Positions 17,666 to 26,891 of a stretch of DNA of 56,381 bases are shown one piece after another. The stretch is from assembly GCF_001277345.1 (NCBI RefSeq), contig NZ_LIUT01000001.1, positions 1,820,041 through 1,876,421 on the forward strand, given 5' to 3'. The translations under genes and the position numbers were made by a program. Under the pieces are notes generated by a model that saw only the letters and a list, made by a program, of their open reading frames with translations, was not told where the DNA came from and ran no database searches. The first letter of the stretch is position 1, and every line of letters begins with the position of its first letter. The DNA is from Paenibacillus solani. Lineage in GTDB: Bacteria > Bacillota > Bacilli > Paenibacillales > Paenibacillaceae.

Positions 17666-19165
17666 ATGAGCAACGTGGACAATAAAACGGATGTAATCTT
17701 GATTGGTGCCGGAGTTATGAGCGCCACATTAGGATCTATACTGAAAGAGTTGGTACCTGAATGGGATATCAAAGTGTTTGAGAAGCTCGGAAGCGCAGGA
17801 GAAGAAAGCTCTAACGAATGGAATAACGCAGGAACTGGCCATGCCGCATTATGCGAACTCAACTATACATCCGAGAGACCCGATGGATCTATAGATATCA
17901 GCAAAGCCATCAAGATCAATGAGCAGTTCCAGCTTTCAAGGCAATTCTGGTCCTATCTTGTGAAACATAATCTGATTCGGAATCCGCAGGATTTCATTAT
18001 GCCCATACCTCATATGAGTCTCGTTCAAGGCGAAAAGAATGTAGCCTTTTTGAAAAAGCGTTTTGAAGCGCTGTCAATCAATCCATTATTTCAAGGCATG
18101 GAATTTTCCGATGACGTCGATAAATTAGAGGAATGGATTCCGCTAATTATGGACGGCCGTACTTCGAGTGAACCAATCGCCGCAACCAAAATCAACTCCG
18201 GAACGGACGTAAACTTTGGCGCTTTAACGCGTATGTTATTCGAACATTTGAAGAGCAATGACGTTGAAATCAATTACAAGCATAGCGTAAAGAATATTAA
18301 ACGCACGAATGATGGCTTGTGGCAAGTAAAGGTTCATAATCTGAATACCGGGGTCATCGAATATCATACGGCTAAGTTTTTATTTATTGGAGGTGGCGGC
18401 GGAAGTCTGCCATTGCTGCAGAAAACCGGCATCCCGGAATCGAAGCATATCGGCGGTTTCCCTGTAAGCGGGCTGTTCCTGGTATGTAACAATCCGGAGG
18501 TAGTCGAACAGCATCATGCCAAGGTATACGGCAAAGCCAAAGTTGGGGCACCTCCAATGTCGGTTCCGCATCTGGATACCCGATATATCGATAACAAAAA
18601 ATCATTGCTGTTCGGTCCGTTTGCCGGCTTCTCGCCTAAGTTCCTGAAAACTGGTTCGAATCTTGATTTAATCGGATCGGTAAAACCGAATAATGTGATC
18701 ACAATGTTGGCCGCAGGTGTTAAGGAAATGGCACTCACCAAATATCTGATCCAGCAGGTCATGCTTTCAAATGAGAAGCGGATGGAAGAATTGCGAGAAT
18801 TCATTCCAAATGCCAAGAGTGAAGATTGGGACATCGTGGTTGCTGGTCAACGCGTCCAAGTTATTAAAGATACCGATGCTGGCCGGGGAACGCTGCAGTT
18901 CGGTACAGAAGTAGTTAGTGCTTCTGACGGCTCCGTAGCTGCTCTGCTTGGCGCTTCGCCTGGTGCTTCCACTGCAGTACATGTCATGCTGGAAGTATTG
19001 CAGAAGTGCTTCCCGCAGCATATGAAAGAATGGGAACCGAAAATAAAAGAAATGATTCCTTCTTATGGCCTCTTGCTCGCCGAGAATCCTGAGTTGTTCC
19101 AACAGATTTATAATGAAACTGCTCAAACGCTTGGGCTCAGCGGCAAAGAACTGGTTTACCATTAG
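17666..19165 (+). CDS. mqo: Malate:quinone oxidoreductase
   Basis: This 499-residue FAD enzyme oxidises malate to oxaloacetate at the inner face of the membrane and passes electrons to menaquinone. The Rossmann motif is near the start ([15 protein letters not shown]), followed by the family signature [21 protein letters not shown]. Later conserved blocks are [43 protein letters not shown] and [12 protein letters not shown]. Length is typical. AAGGAAGG precedes the ATG by about six bases. It is monocistronic with its own terminator. Confidence 0.96.
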   Translation: MSNVDNKTDVILIGAGVMSATLGSILKELVPEWDIKVFEKLGSAGEESSNEWNNAGTGHAALCELNYTSERPDGSIDISKAIKINEQFQLSRQFWSYLVKHNLIRNPQDFIMPIPHMSLVQGEKNVAFLKKRFEALSINPLFQGMEFSDDVDKLEEWIPLIMDGRTSSEPIAATKINSGTDVNFGALTRMLFEHLKSNDVEINYKHSVKNIKRTNDGLWQVKVHNLNTGVIEYHTAKFLFIGGGGGSLPLLQKTGIPESKHIGGFPVSGLFLVCNNPEVVEQHHAKVYGKAKVGAPPMSVPHLDTRYIDNKKSLLFGPFAGFSPKFLKTGSNLDLIGSVKPNNVITMLAAGVKEMALTKYLIQQVMLSNEKRMEELREFIPNAKSEDWDIVVAGQRVQVIKDTDAGRGTLQFGTEVVSASDGSVAALLGASPGASTAVHVMLEVLQKCFPQHMKEWEPKIKEMIPSYGLLLAENPELFQQIYNETAQTLGLSGKELVYH

Positions 19166-19194
19166 ACTCTGGCTATCATTCCATATATAATACG

Positions 19195-19234
19195 AACCCA
19201 TGATTCCACTTAAGGATCATGGGTTTTCTTATTT
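19195..19234 (+). terminator. Terminator of mqo
   Basis: AACCCATGAT pairs with ATCATGGGTT around an 11-base loop, followed by TTCTTATTT. Confidence 0.85.
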
Positions 19235-19394
19235 CATATGAATGATGATTCATAAATCAGGTCAGGGGGTAATGTTGAATGAACTTTTTCTGTAGAGTTA
19301 GGCAGGAGGTGACACTCGACAAATATAACTGGGTAGCCCGTTATCTGGATTCGGGTTGTCCAATATACTTATTTTAATGGATGGAGGTTTGTTC

Positions 19395-20375
19395 ATGTAT
19401 CGATTCAAATTAAACCAATCATTGAGAGTTCTGACCTCATTGTCACTCGCTATACTCCTGTTTGGGATGTCGGGCTTGTCTGCTTTTGCGGCTACGCCGG
19501 GGAAGACAGTTAATGCTTCAGCCACGCTCGCGTACAATCTTAAAGGGCTTAATCATAACGTTGCGGTTCAGAAGGCTTATATCGCGGATAAGTACATTTA
19601 CGTCACCCAGCGGTCGAAGGGTACCTGTTATCTATCCCGATTGCTCATTAACGGAAAGGACGCTACATATGTTGATGAGATGACGGTTACCAATACAGGG
19701 CATTGCCAAACGCTCGATATGTATACTTACAACGGAGTAAACTATTTTTATTTCAGTTCTAAGGCCGATCCATCTACCGATTATTACTGGTCTCTCCAAG
19801 TCGCTAGACTCCAATACACAGCAGGCAAGACAGTGGATTATACGGCACTTCCGCGATTCACCTATATGAATTACGCGAATAAGACGGGCAGTCGATTAGG
19901 TGAAACTTACCGTGTTGATGGCGGTGGTAATAGTACCCACACGGTCTTCCGTGTGCAAACTGCTGAGAAAACCGTGACTTGGTCCATTTACGACACCGTT
20001 GCATTAAATAAGCTGCTGGATAGCAACCAACAGGTGCGGATGGATAGCGTGGCTGCGGTAAATGCTGCGGTCACCAGCTTTACTCAGTCCGGGAGTAATA
20101 TTATCAGACCCAATGGATCATTTCAGGGAGTTGACCTGCTCGGTCAAACGAAAATATTTACCTCAGGCGGAGCAGAAGGTGAAACCCCGCAAATCGCATT
20201 GATAACAAGTTCAGGGGCTTATAAGACTCTTGTAAAGATTACGAATGTGGGCAATCATGAAATTGAGGGTGTGCAAACGAAGAATGGAAATGTGTATTTT
20301 ACCATCGTGACAGATCCTGTGAACAAGAAAAACACACAAAAGATCTATTATGTTGCTGACAGCATATTTAATTAA
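19395..20375 (+). CDS. Secreted helveticin-J-like protein
   Basis: This 326-residue protein has a clear signal peptide (residues 1-30, ending SAFAA) and no other membrane segment. The mature part follows the helveticin J (class III bacteriocin) pattern in order: a Q-K-x-Y-I-A-D-K-Y-I-Y strand, NTGHCQTLDMY, WSLQVARLQY, LPRFTYMNYANKTGSRLGET, WSIYDTVALNKLLD, FQGVDLLGQTKIFTSGG and EIEGVQTKNGNVYFTIV. Helveticin J homologues in lactobacilli are cell-wall-acting or lectin-like antibacterial proteins of similar length. No dedicated immunity or transport gene is adjacent. Start ATG 19395 has TGGAGG seven bases upstream. The match is from recalled family motifs, so antibacterial activity is an inference. 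Confidence 0.72.
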   Translation: MYRFKLNQSLRVLTSLSLAILLFGMSGLSAFAATPGKTVNASATLAYNLKGLNHNVAVQKAYIADKYIYVTQRSKGTCYLSRLLINGKDATYVDEMTVTNTGHCQTLDMYTYNGVNYFYFSSKADPSTDYYWSLQVARLQYTAGKTVDYTALPRFTYMNYANKTGSRLGETYRVDGGGNSTHTVFRVQTAEKTVTWSIYDTVALNKLLDSNQQVRMDSVAAVNAAVTSFTQSGSNIIRPNGSFQGVDLLGQTKIFTSGGAEGETPQIALITSSGAYKTLVKITNVGNHEIEGVQTKNGNVYFTIVTDPVNKKNTQKIYYVADSIFN

Positions 20376-20394
20376 TAGATCAAGGACAGTTACT

Positions 20395-20432
20395 AGGCTG
20401 CCGCCGAGCTATTGCTTGGGGCAGCCTTTTTA
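20395..20432 (+). terminator. Terminator of the helveticin-like gene
   Basis: AGGCTGCC and GGCAGCCT form the stem around a 17-base loop, followed by TTTTT. Confidence 0.8.
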
Positions 20433-20542
20433 CCGCAAACAATCACATAGGATGGTAACTGCGAATTCACAGAGTGTTGCATTTCAGTATGATTGTAATC
20501 ACAGTGGTGACGGAAGAAGTTTCATATACTTGAGTCATAAGA

Positions 20543-20558
20543 AGTGAATTTTATCACA
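20543..20558 (+). promoter_or_regulatory. FNR-like operator upstream of ric
   Basis: AGTGA-ATTTTA-TCACA differs from the FNR/CRP-type consensus TGTGA-N6-TCACA at one base. It ends 29 bp before the ric start codon, close for a class II activator site, so a repressing or alternative arrangement is possible. Confidence 0.45.
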
Positions 20559-20587
20559 AAACGAATCATTATAGAGGAGGCTTCAAT

Positions 20588-21286
20588 ATGAGTTCATTTA
20601 CACTTCAGACTCTTGTATCCGATATTGTAACAGCTGTTCCGCAGACAGCGGATGTATTCCGATCACTTCGCATTGATTTTTGTTGCGGAGGGCAGGTGCC
20701 ATTGGAAGAGGCGGCTAAACAGCGCCAGTTGGATCCTGCAGCCGTGTTAAAGCAAGTGCAATCCTTGGAGAACAAGTTTGCAGATTACCTTGAGAGCCGT
20801 CCATCGTCACTGAAGGAGGCGGAACTGATTGAATATATTCAGGAGAAACACCATGCCTTCTTGCGGGAGGAGCTACCGGCTCTAACGCCGTATGTGACAA
20901 AATTGGCCCGTGTCCACGGCGACCGCCGTCCCGAGCTTCTTGAAGTACAGAAGCTTTTCTCAGGTTTGAAACAGGAGCTTCTGGATCATACACAAGACGA
21001 GGATGATCAAGTATTTCCGCTTATCTTAAAGTTCGTCACAGATCCTAATCCTCAAACTGCCGAGCAGCTTAAGCCTCATGTGTCTGAACTGGAGCAGGAG
21101 CATGCTCAAGCCGGCCAAATACTTCAAGAGCTAAGGGATGTAACGACGGATTACGAATTGCCGGCAGATGCATGCGGAACGTACCGACTGGTTTATCAAC
21201 GGCTCGCGATGCTTGAAAAAGACACCTTCGAGCATATCCATCTTGAAAACAACGTGTTGTTCGAACGTATTCGGGCAGCAGTGTAA
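20588..21286 (+). CDS. ric: Iron-sulfur cluster repair di-iron protein Ric (ScdA/YtfE)
   Basis: This 232-residue cytoplasmic protein restores Fe-S clusters damaged by nitric oxide or oxidants. The N-terminal ScdA_N domain (about residues 1-60) contains DFCCGG. The C-terminal hemerythrin-like four-helix bundle provides the di-iron ligands: His in EKHHAFLREELP, HGDRRPEL, DHTQDEDDQVFP, ELEQEHAQAG and HIHLENNVLFERI. GAGGAGGC lies directly upstream. In S. aureus and B. subtilis relatives it is induced under nitrosative or anaerobic conditions, which fits the FNR-like box. Confidence 0.95.
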   Translation: MSSFTLQTLVSDIVTAVPQTADVFRSLRIDFCCGGQVPLEEAAKQRQLDPAAVLKQVQSLENKFADYLESRPSSLKEAELIEYIQEKHHAFLREELPALTPYVTKLARVHGDRRPELLEVQKLFSGLKQELLDHTQDEDDQVFPLILKFVTDPNPQTAEQLKPHVSELEQEHAQAGQILQELRDVTTDYELPADACGTYRLVYQRLAMLEKDTFEHIHLENNVLFERIRAAV

Positions 21287-21294
21287 TTGAAATA

Positions 21295-21340
21295 GAAGCG
21301 TTTCCTCGTATATGTGAGGAAGCGCTTCTTGATTTTTTAC
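21295..21340 (+). terminator. Terminator of ric
   Basis: GAAGCG-TTTCCTC and GAGGAAGCGCTTC form the stem, followed by TTGATTTTTT. Confidence 0.85.
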
Positions 21341-21527
21341 TGGTTAGAATGTAATCGCAGCTTGGGTTAAAATAACAGGTACAGGCCGAAAATATACGAC
21401 GATTACAGTTAGGTTTAATATTAGTGTAGGTATAGGGGGGATTCGCATCGATAAGCTCTACAGGAGATTAACTGAGTTAGGAGACAGAGGCCATACGTTA
21501 ATTCTACATCGTCTGCTCCAAAGAACG

Positions 21528-22502
21528 ATGCATCACGCTGCAGGAGAAGTTTGGGGAGAACAGCAAGCTTCGGAGAGCATGTATCGGCTGCTTGAAGAGG
21601 AGATTGAGTCCGTTTACAAACAGCAGATGCAAGCCGAGGAACTTCAAACGCACGTCCATGTCGTGTTCGGTCTCTCAGACGCGGGTTCACTGAAAGTAGT
21701 GCTAAGCAGGCTTGGAAAACGGGAGGAAAATAAAGTATTAGCTTTTAATGATGTTTTCTCAGTCGGCCCCATCACAGATTTGCACACGACGGAAGGACAA
21801 CAGCATCGGCAAATGTGGTTAATGGAACATGACAAAGATTCCTTCTATGGAAATCTTGTCAATCAAGAGCATCAAATCATGCGTATGATCGAAAAGTTAA
21901 GGAATATACAAGAGAACAAGACGGTTGTGATTTGGTTTGCGGATAACGCACACGATCAAACGGGACTTCGCTTCGCATTGTTTTTGTTGAGGGAACGCAA
22001 AGCACCAGTGCATATTGTTAACTTGACAAAGATATTGGAAGAGACAGGATCATACGGAGAGAAGGGAAAAGCTCCTTTTGCTCAATCGTTAATCGAATAC
22101 GAAAAGTACTTGGACATTGTCAGGGACTATGGTAATGGTTTTCTTCTGGATGCTAATCAAAGAGAGCAATATGTCTCCGAATGGATAGAGTTGGCCGGCC
22201 AAGACCATCTTATCCGCTTGTGGGAACAGGGGAAAGTCATAGGTGGTGATGAGAATCAACTGGATGAAGTGATTATACAATCGGTTATTGAAATGCAGGA
22301 AGGCGTGGCAGCTGATGATTTCGTCAAGGCAGGGGAAGTCCTGGAGAGAGTCATGGAAAATTCACAGCAGCTGATAAGTTATTCTTATATCATCAACCGG
22401 ATCTGGTCATTGGTCAATGATGGTCACCTTATATTCAAAGGTATACCCAATATGATGCACCAGTTTTCTGTTCGTATATCTAAAGGTTCATTCTTAGCAT
22501 AG
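21528..22502 (+). CDS. DUF1835/DUF3658 domain protein
   Basis: This 324-residue protein has a DUF1835 domain from about residue 40 (HVHVVFGLSDAGSLKVVLSRLGKREENKVLAFNDVFSVGPI, longer than quoted motifs allow) and a DUF3658-type C-terminal region (SEWIELAGQDHLIRLWEQG). Function is unknown. The annotated ATG has no Shine-Dalgarno. The same frame is open upstream to at least 21441 without a canonical start, and a strong GGGGGG stands at 21435-21440 just before it. The true start may therefore be an ATT or ATC at 21441/21447, adding about 29 residues (RIDKLYRRLTELGDRGHTLI in this stretch). Confidence 0.75.
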   Translation: MHHAAGEVWGEQQASESMYRLLEEEIESVYKQQMQAEELQTHVHVVFGLSDAGSLKVVLSRLGKREENKVLAFNDVFSVGPITDLHTTEGQQHRQMWLMEHDKDSFYGNLVNQEHQIMRMIEKLRNIQENKTVVIWFADNAHDQTGLRFALFLLRERKAPVHIVNLTKILEETGSYGEKGKAPFAQSLIEYEKYLDIVRDYGNGFLLDANQREQYVSEWIELAGQDHLIRLWEQGKVIGGDENQLDEVIIQSVIEMQEGVAADDFVKAGEVLERVMENSQQLISYSYIINRIWSLVNDGHLIFKGIPNMMHQFSVRISKGSFLA

Positions 22503-22522
22503 AAGATATGCACCATAAACAT

Positions 22523-22570
22523 AAACAGCGCGCATCGATGAGCAATCGTTGCGCGCTGTTTATATTTTGA
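22523..22570. terminator. Hairpin between DUF1835 gene and tatC
   Basis: AAACAGCGCGCA (22523-22534) pairs perfectly with TGCGCGCTGTTT (22550-22561), followed by ATATTTT on the plus strand. It serves the two convergent genes. Confidence 0.8.
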
Positions 22571-22606
22571 TCAAGACAATTGTAATTGCTAATTACCTTA
22601 GGTGAA

Positions 22607-23341
22607 TTACTCACTGAGTAACTCCATCTTCGCGATCCTCTTATTGTACACGATCCGCGACAGTCCGACGCTGATCTCGTACAGAAGGAACAATGGCACA
22701 ATCACAAGAATGTCCGATACAATGTCCGGTGGTGTAATTGTCACGGCAGTAATGGTCAACAGCAAATAGGCGATCTTCCGCATTTTAGCCAGACGGAGTG
22801 GATTCAGGATGCCAAGCGAGGTCAAGAACATGATGACCACAGGCATCTCGAACAACACGCCAAACGGAACGGTCATATGGATCATAAAGCGAAAATACTT
22901 CTCTGCTGTATAGGCTGTGATGAAGTTATCCGACAGCGAGTTCAGGAATGACAGCACCATGGGATATATAACGAAATAGCCGAAAGCAAGTCCCATAATA
23001 AACAGAATGCCGATCGCCGGGATATAGGCAAGTGAGGTGCGGCGTTCAAGGGTGCTCAAACCGGGTGCAACGAATCGCCATACCTGAAATCCAGCAATAG
23101 GCATCGTTACGGCAATGGCAATCACGCCGGCAATCATGAAATATACCCATATGACATCGGTTGGTCCGAGGAGCTGGAGCTGGCCTTCAACATCCCGGGT
23201 CAACCTTTGGTATAGCGGTTCTACATACAGAAAAGCAGCACAAAGGGCAACCAAGAAGGTGCCCAATGTGATGAGAATCCGCTTGCGAAGCTCCGTCAAG
23301 TGCTCCGTAAGATATTGCTCCGGTTGTTGCTGATCCATCAT
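22607..23341 (-). CDS. tatC: Twin-arginine translocase subunit TatC
   Basis: This 244-residue protein has six membrane helices and recognises twin-arginine signal peptides. Family marks are [12 protein letters not shown] at the N-terminus, the cytoplasmic/periplasmic loop [12 protein letters not shown] with the essential F-x-x-P-G-L-x-x-x-E pattern, [10 protein letters not shown], and [21 protein letters not shown]. It overlaps the tatA stop by four bases and is the last gene of a three-gene operon. Divergent from it is a Tat-signal-bearing dehydrogenase subunit, its likely client. Confidence 0.96.
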   Translation of the reverse strand: MMDQQQPEQYLTEHLTELRKRILITLGTFLVALCAAFLYVEPLYQRLTRDVEGQLQLLGPTDVIWVYFMIAGVIAIAVTMPIAGFQVWRFVAPGLSTLERRTSLAYIPAIGILFIMGLAFGYFVIYPMVLSFLNSLSDNFITAYTAEKYFRFMIHMTVPFGVLFEMPVVIMFLTSLGILNPLRLAKMRKIAYLLLTITAVTITPPDIVSDILVIVPLFLLYEISVGLSRIVYNKRIAKMELLSE

Positions 23342-23523
23342 TTCAATTTATCTCCATCACTTGCATCGTCACTGGTTACCAGTTCCCGCGTTGAGTTTTT
23401 GAACTCGGCTAGCGTTCGGCCGAATGCACGACCGAGCTCGGGAAGTTTGGAGGGACCGAATATGATTAATGCGATTAACAAAATCAGAATCAGCCCCGTT
23501 ACGCCTATGTTTCCGAAAGGCAT
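23338..23523 (-). CDS. tatA: Twin-arginine translocase subunit TatA
   Basis: This 61-residue protein has one N-terminal membrane helix ([16 protein letters not shown]), the hinge [17 protein letters not shown] and a short charged amphipathic tail, as in the TatA/E family. AAGGAGATGATTTC precedes the ATG. It lies 21 bp after the lipoprotein gene and is coupled to tatC by an ATGA overlap. Minimal Bacillus-type TatAC pairs work without TatB. Confidence 0.95.
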   Translation of the reverse strand: MPFGNIGVTGLILILLIALIIFGPSKLPELGRAFGRTLAEFKNSTRELVTSDDASDGDKLK

Positions 23524-23544
23524 GAAATCATCTCCTTCAGCTAG

Positions 23545-24231
23545 TTATTGGTTGGATGCCATCTGAAGCAACTCGGTTATATCCTTTGCGATCGAGCTAT
23601 CCTTCGGTGAGTTGTGCAGTTTTGTGGCGATTCGGTCAATAATTACAGGTGCTTGTGGATTGGTTACCGTGAGAATATGAATTTCCTCATTAAACATGTT
23701 CTTCACCTGCTCTTTGGCTTGCGCCAAACTATCACCATCTGCAGACTTAGCACCTCTTACGCCTTGATCCGGCTCACCCTTACCTGACAATCCATAATTC
23801 TGGTTCAGAACCTTCTCTTGCATTTCGTCATACCGGTTCGAAGAAACATGTGATTCTGTTCGAGCAAGAATTACCGTGTCGTTGAGTACAAAAGCCTGAA
23901 CTCCTTCAATACCGGCACTTGCAAGTCTGGATCGAATATGGGAGGAGATGCCCCCTTCGTGCAGATTGGAGGAACCAATCACACTGTACACCGACATGCC
24001 CATTCCACTTGTGGTGTTTCCATAGACATTGGTCGTTTGCGTTTTGGGTCCATGATAGTTCGGAATTACCGACGAGTCATGAAGATGCGCCGATTCGGCA
24101 TTGTTTTTTTTCACGGATTGACTCTGTTGTTGTTGTTGGTTGTCTGCTGCTTGATTGGAACATGCCGTTAGAGCAAGAAGCAGGGATGAGCCCAACAAGA
24201 GACCTTTCCAACTGCCCCACAATTGATTCAT
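23545..24231 (-). CDS. YhcN/YlaJ-family sporulation lipoprotein
   Basis: This 228-residue lipoprotein has a signal peptide ending in the lipobox LTAC (Cys about 23). A Gln-rich linker precedes the YhcN/YlaJ domain (HIRSRLASAGIEGVQAFVLNDTVILAR, longer in the protein; then HILTVTNPQAPVIIDRIATKL). These proteins are found in the spore inner membrane or germination apparatus. The ATG at 24231 has GGAGGCGAA upstream; the open frame continues to 24681 but is not coding-like. It is the first gene of an operon with tatA and tatC, an unusual partner set. Confidence 0.85.
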   Translation of the reverse strand: MNQLWGSWKGLLLGSSLLLALTACSNQAADNQQQQQSQSVKKNNAESAHLHDSSVIPNYHGPKTQTTNVYGNTTSGMGMSVYSVIGSSNLHEGGISSHIRSRLASAGIEGVQAFVLNDTVILARTESHVSSNRYDEMQEKVLNQNYGLSGKGEPDQGVRGAKSADGDSLAQAKEQVKNMFNEEIHILTVTNPQAPVIIDRIATKLHNSPKDSSIAKDITELLQMASNQ

Positions 24232-24260
24232 AACATTCGCCTCCATCATCTTGGTATAGT

Positions 24261-24290
24261 TATCATGCCCGGATGGAGAATAATGTATGA
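24261..24290 (-). promoter_or_regulatory. Putative forespore (sigma-G/F) promoter of the yhcN-like/tatAC operon
   Basis: On the minus strand CATGATA (24267-24261) fits the sigma-G/F -10 consensus and TCATA (24290-24286) fits four of five bases of the -35 (GHATR), with an 18-bp spacer. It lies 30 bp upstream of the lipoprotein start codon. Confidence 0.5.
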
Positions 24291-24354
24291 ATGGAATTTT
24301 GATGGGGACAATACCCATTATCCAATACATGAAAGTGAGTAGGAGGGCTCTAGC

Positions 24355-25119
24355 TTGAGTGAGCAAGAACAACAATCTAAACCATCGAAATCCGACCAAG
24401 GACAGACGATGTCGAGGCGGAAATTTCTGACCAACTCCGGTTATGCCGTAGGAGGCGTTGTGTTGGGCGGGGTACTTGGTTATTTGCTGCCAAAAGGAAA
24501 AAAGCAACCCGCTGCCCAGCCCGCTCCTCAACCAAATGAAAACAGAAACTTTAATGAAGCCTTGATGTTCTTCAACCAGGAACAATATATGATCACGCAA
24601 GCCGCCGTTGAGCGGATATTCCCTGCGGATGATAATGGGCCTGGGGCAAAAGAGCTGGGTGCTGCTTTTTTCATCGATCACCAGTTAGCTGGGGATTGGG
24701 GTTTCAATGCCAGAGATTATATGCAGCCGCCATTCTATGTCGGTGAGAAGACGCAAGGTTACCAGGGGCGGCTCAGAAGAAGAGAGATCTTTTATATTGG
24801 GCTCCGTGAATTGCAGAATTACAGCCAAACCAAGTATAAAAAGGACTTTCCAAGCTTGACGCCTGAGGAACAGGATGCTGTCCTGACCGCTTTTCAGAAT
24901 GACGATGTCAAATTATCGACGATTTCCGCCAGCGGTTTCTTTAATCTGCTCCGCAGCAGTACCTTGGAAGGAGTCTATAGTGATCCATTGTACGGCGGAA
25001 ACAAAGATATGAAGGGCTGGGTCATGAGGGAATACCCGGGCAACCAAATGTCGTATACGAATGTCATTGAGCAGAAATTTACGGTCATGCAGCCGAAAAG
25101 TCTGAGAGATCATCTATAA
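24355..25119 (+). CDS. Gluconate 2-dehydrogenase subunit 3-like protein with Tat signal
   Basis: This 254-residue protein is the small subunit of a membrane-associated flavoprotein dehydrogenase. A twin-arginine signal is plain: MSRRKFLTNSGYAVGG followed by a hydrophobic stretch. The body matches the subunit 3 family (AAVERIFPADDNGPGAKELG, FFIDHQLAG, YPGNQMSYTNVIEQKF). In characterised gluconate/sorbitol dehydrogenases this subunit carries the Tat signal and drags the folded FAD subunit across the membrane. It starts at TTG (24355) behind AGGAGGGC. The FAD subunit gene follows after 26 bp, and tatA/tatC lie just upstream in the opposite direction. Confidence 0.9.
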   Translation: MSEQEQQSKPSKSDQGQTMSRRKFLTNSGYAVGGVVLGGVLGYLLPKGKKQPAAQPAPQPNENRNFNEALMFFNQEQYMITQAAVERIFPADDNGPGAKELGAAFFIDHQLAGDWGFNARDYMQPPFYVGEKTQGYQGRLRRREIFYIGLRELQNYSQTKYKKDFPSLTPEEQDAVLTAFQNDDVKLSTISASGFFNLLRSSTLEGVYSDPLYGGNKDMKGWVMREYPGNQMSYTNVIEQKFTVMQPKSLRDHL

Positions 25120-25145
25120 AACAAAGGATCGAGAGGGGTATCAAC

Positions 25146-26861
25146 ATGGCAAAAAAATTGCCGAAGACAGATGTTGTGATCATAGGTGTCGGCTGGGCAG
25201 GCGGTATCATCGCTTCAGAACTGACTAAAAAAGGACTCTCTGTTGTCGGGCTGGAGCGAGGTAAAGAACGTGTAACCGAAGACTATTACATGGCTCATGA
25301 CGAGCTGCGCTATGCGCTGCGGTATGATTTAATGCAGGATCTATCCAAAGAAACGATCACGTTTCGAAGCAATGAGAAAGTTCGTGCGCTGCCGATGAGG
25401 TCATATGGCTCTTTTCTGTTGGGTGAGGGGCTTGGCGGTGCGGGTGTCCATTGGAATGGACAGACTTTTCGCTTCCTACCATATGATTTCAAAATCCGGA
25501 GCATGACAATAGATCGATATGGGAAAGATAAAATACCCCCAGGCATGACGATCCAGGATTGGGGCATAACCTACGATGAGCTTGAACCGTTCTTCGATAA
25601 GTTTGAGAAGACTACGGGCATCTCGGGTGAAGAGAATCCTATGGCAGGTAAGCGTTCGAATGCTTATCCGACTCCGCCTATGCTGCACACGCCATCCATG
25701 AAGATGTTCACGGAGGCGGCGAACAAGCTCAAACTTCACCCTTATACGGTGCCCTCGGCTAATCTGTCTGAGAATTATACGAATCCGGATGGAATATCGC
25801 GAGCAGCCTGCCAATACTGCGGGTACTGCGAAAGGTTTGGTTGTGAATATGGAGCGAAAGCCGATCCGGTCGTTACCGTCATTCCTGTTGCGAAGAAAAC
25901 CGGTAAGTTTGAAATCCGGACCCTTTCCTATGTGAGAAGAATCCTTCATAAGGGTGGCAAAGCCACGGGGGTGATGTACACGGATCTTACGACCGGTGAG
26001 GAGATTGAACAACCAGCAGATATTGTTGTCTCGACAGGGTATGTGTTTAACAATACTCGGTTGATGCTGCTCTCCAAAATCGGCAAGCCGTATGACTCGG
26101 CAAGTGGAACAGGCGTGATCGGCAAGAACTACGCTTATCAGGTTATTAAAGGGACCGCAGCCGGGTTTTTTGAAGATCAAAAATTCAACTTGTATGCCGG
26201 CGCAGGGAGCCTGGGAGTCAGCCTGGACGACTACAATGGTGACAATTTCGATCACTCGGATTTGAAGTTCATCCATGGGGGGAACATCGCCCATACAATG
26301 ACGGGACAAAGACCGATCCAGAACAATCCTGTTCCGGAGGGGACGCCAATTTGGGGAAAGGATTTTAAAGCGAAATCCTTAAAATATGCGAACAGTGTGC
26401 TAACCGTTGGTTCTCAAGGATCATCCATGCCATTTAGACACCACTATCTAGATTTGGATCCGACCTACAAGGATCAGTTCGGCGATCCATTAATTCGCAT
26501 CACTTTTGACTTCGAAGATCAGGACCGTGAGCTAGCAAGATATCTGTCCGACCGCTGCGGAGAGATTGTGAAGGAAATGGGCGGCCAGAACATTTTGAAG
26601 TTAAAGGAATTGGGGCCTTACGAAATTACGACTTACCAGTCAACGCATAATACTGGAGGGGTTATTATGGGGGAGAATCCCGGAAATTCAGCGATTAACA
26701 ACCACATGCAAATGTGGGACATGGAAAACCTGTTTGTCATTGGAGCATCCGCCTTTCCTCATAATAGCGGCTATAATCCGACAGGAACCATCGGCGCTCT
26801 CGCATATCGTGCTGCAGATGGGATAGTCGAATACAGTAAAAAGGGTAAGTTATTAGTGTAG
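25146..26861 (+). CDS. GMC-family FAD dehydrogenase subunit (gluconate 2-dehydrogenase-like)
   Basis: This 571-residue flavoprotein has a Rossmann FAD motif at residues 8-20 (DVVIIGVGWAGGIIASEL), the GMC loop GSFLLGEGLGGAGVHWNGQTFR near residue 90, a Cys-rich CQYCGYCERFGCEYGA around residue 220, and the C-terminal active-site region TYQSTHNTGGVIMG with NPTGTIGALAYRAAD. The Cys cluster resembles the 3Fe-4S-type or disulfide cluster of related sugar dehydrogenases. It has no signal of its own, consistent with piggy-back export on the Tat-signal subunit. The exact sugar, alcohol or sugar acid oxidised is unknown. AGAGGGGTATCAAC precedes the ATG. Confidence 0.92.
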   Translation: MAKKLPKTDVVIIGVGWAGGIIASELTKKGLSVVGLERGKERVTEDYYMAHDELRYALRYDLMQDLSKETITFRSNEKVRALPMRSYGSFLLGEGLGGAGVHWNGQTFRFLPYDFKIRSMTIDRYGKDKIPPGMTIQDWGITYDELEPFFDKFEKTTGISGEENPMAGKRSNAYPTPPMLHTPSMKMFTEAANKLKLHPYTVPSANLSENYTNPDGISRAACQYCGYCERFGCEYGAKADPVVTVIPVAKKTGKFEIRTLSYVRRILHKGGKATGVMYTDLTTGEEIEQPADIVVSTGYVFNNTRLMLLSKIGKPYDSASGTGVIGKNYAYQVIKGTAAGFFEDQKFNLYAGAGSLGVSLDDYNGDNFDHSDLKFIHGGNIAHTMTGQRPIQNNPVPEGTPIWGKDFKAKSLKYANSVLTVGSQGSSMPFRHHYLDLDPTYKDQFGDPLIRITFDFEDQDRELARYLSDRCGEIVKEMGGQNILKLKELGPYEITTYQSTHNTGGVIMGENPGNSAINNHMQMWDMENLFVIGASAFPHNSGYNPTGTIGALAYRAADGIVEYSKKGKLLV

Positions 26862-26891
26862 CCTAAATAATTCACAACAGGAGGTAACGAA

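Noticed and set aside
19304..19312. Perfect AGGAGGTGA ribosome site 80 bp before the helveticin-like gene
   Set aside because: No start codon lies at a usable distance; the only frame touching it (GTG inside the motif) would give 22 residues with no spacer.
23545..24681. A 378-residue version of the YhcN-like lipoprotein
   Set aside because: The upstream 150 codons contain no ribosome site or signal peptide and overlap the divergent promoter region; ATG 24231 has both.
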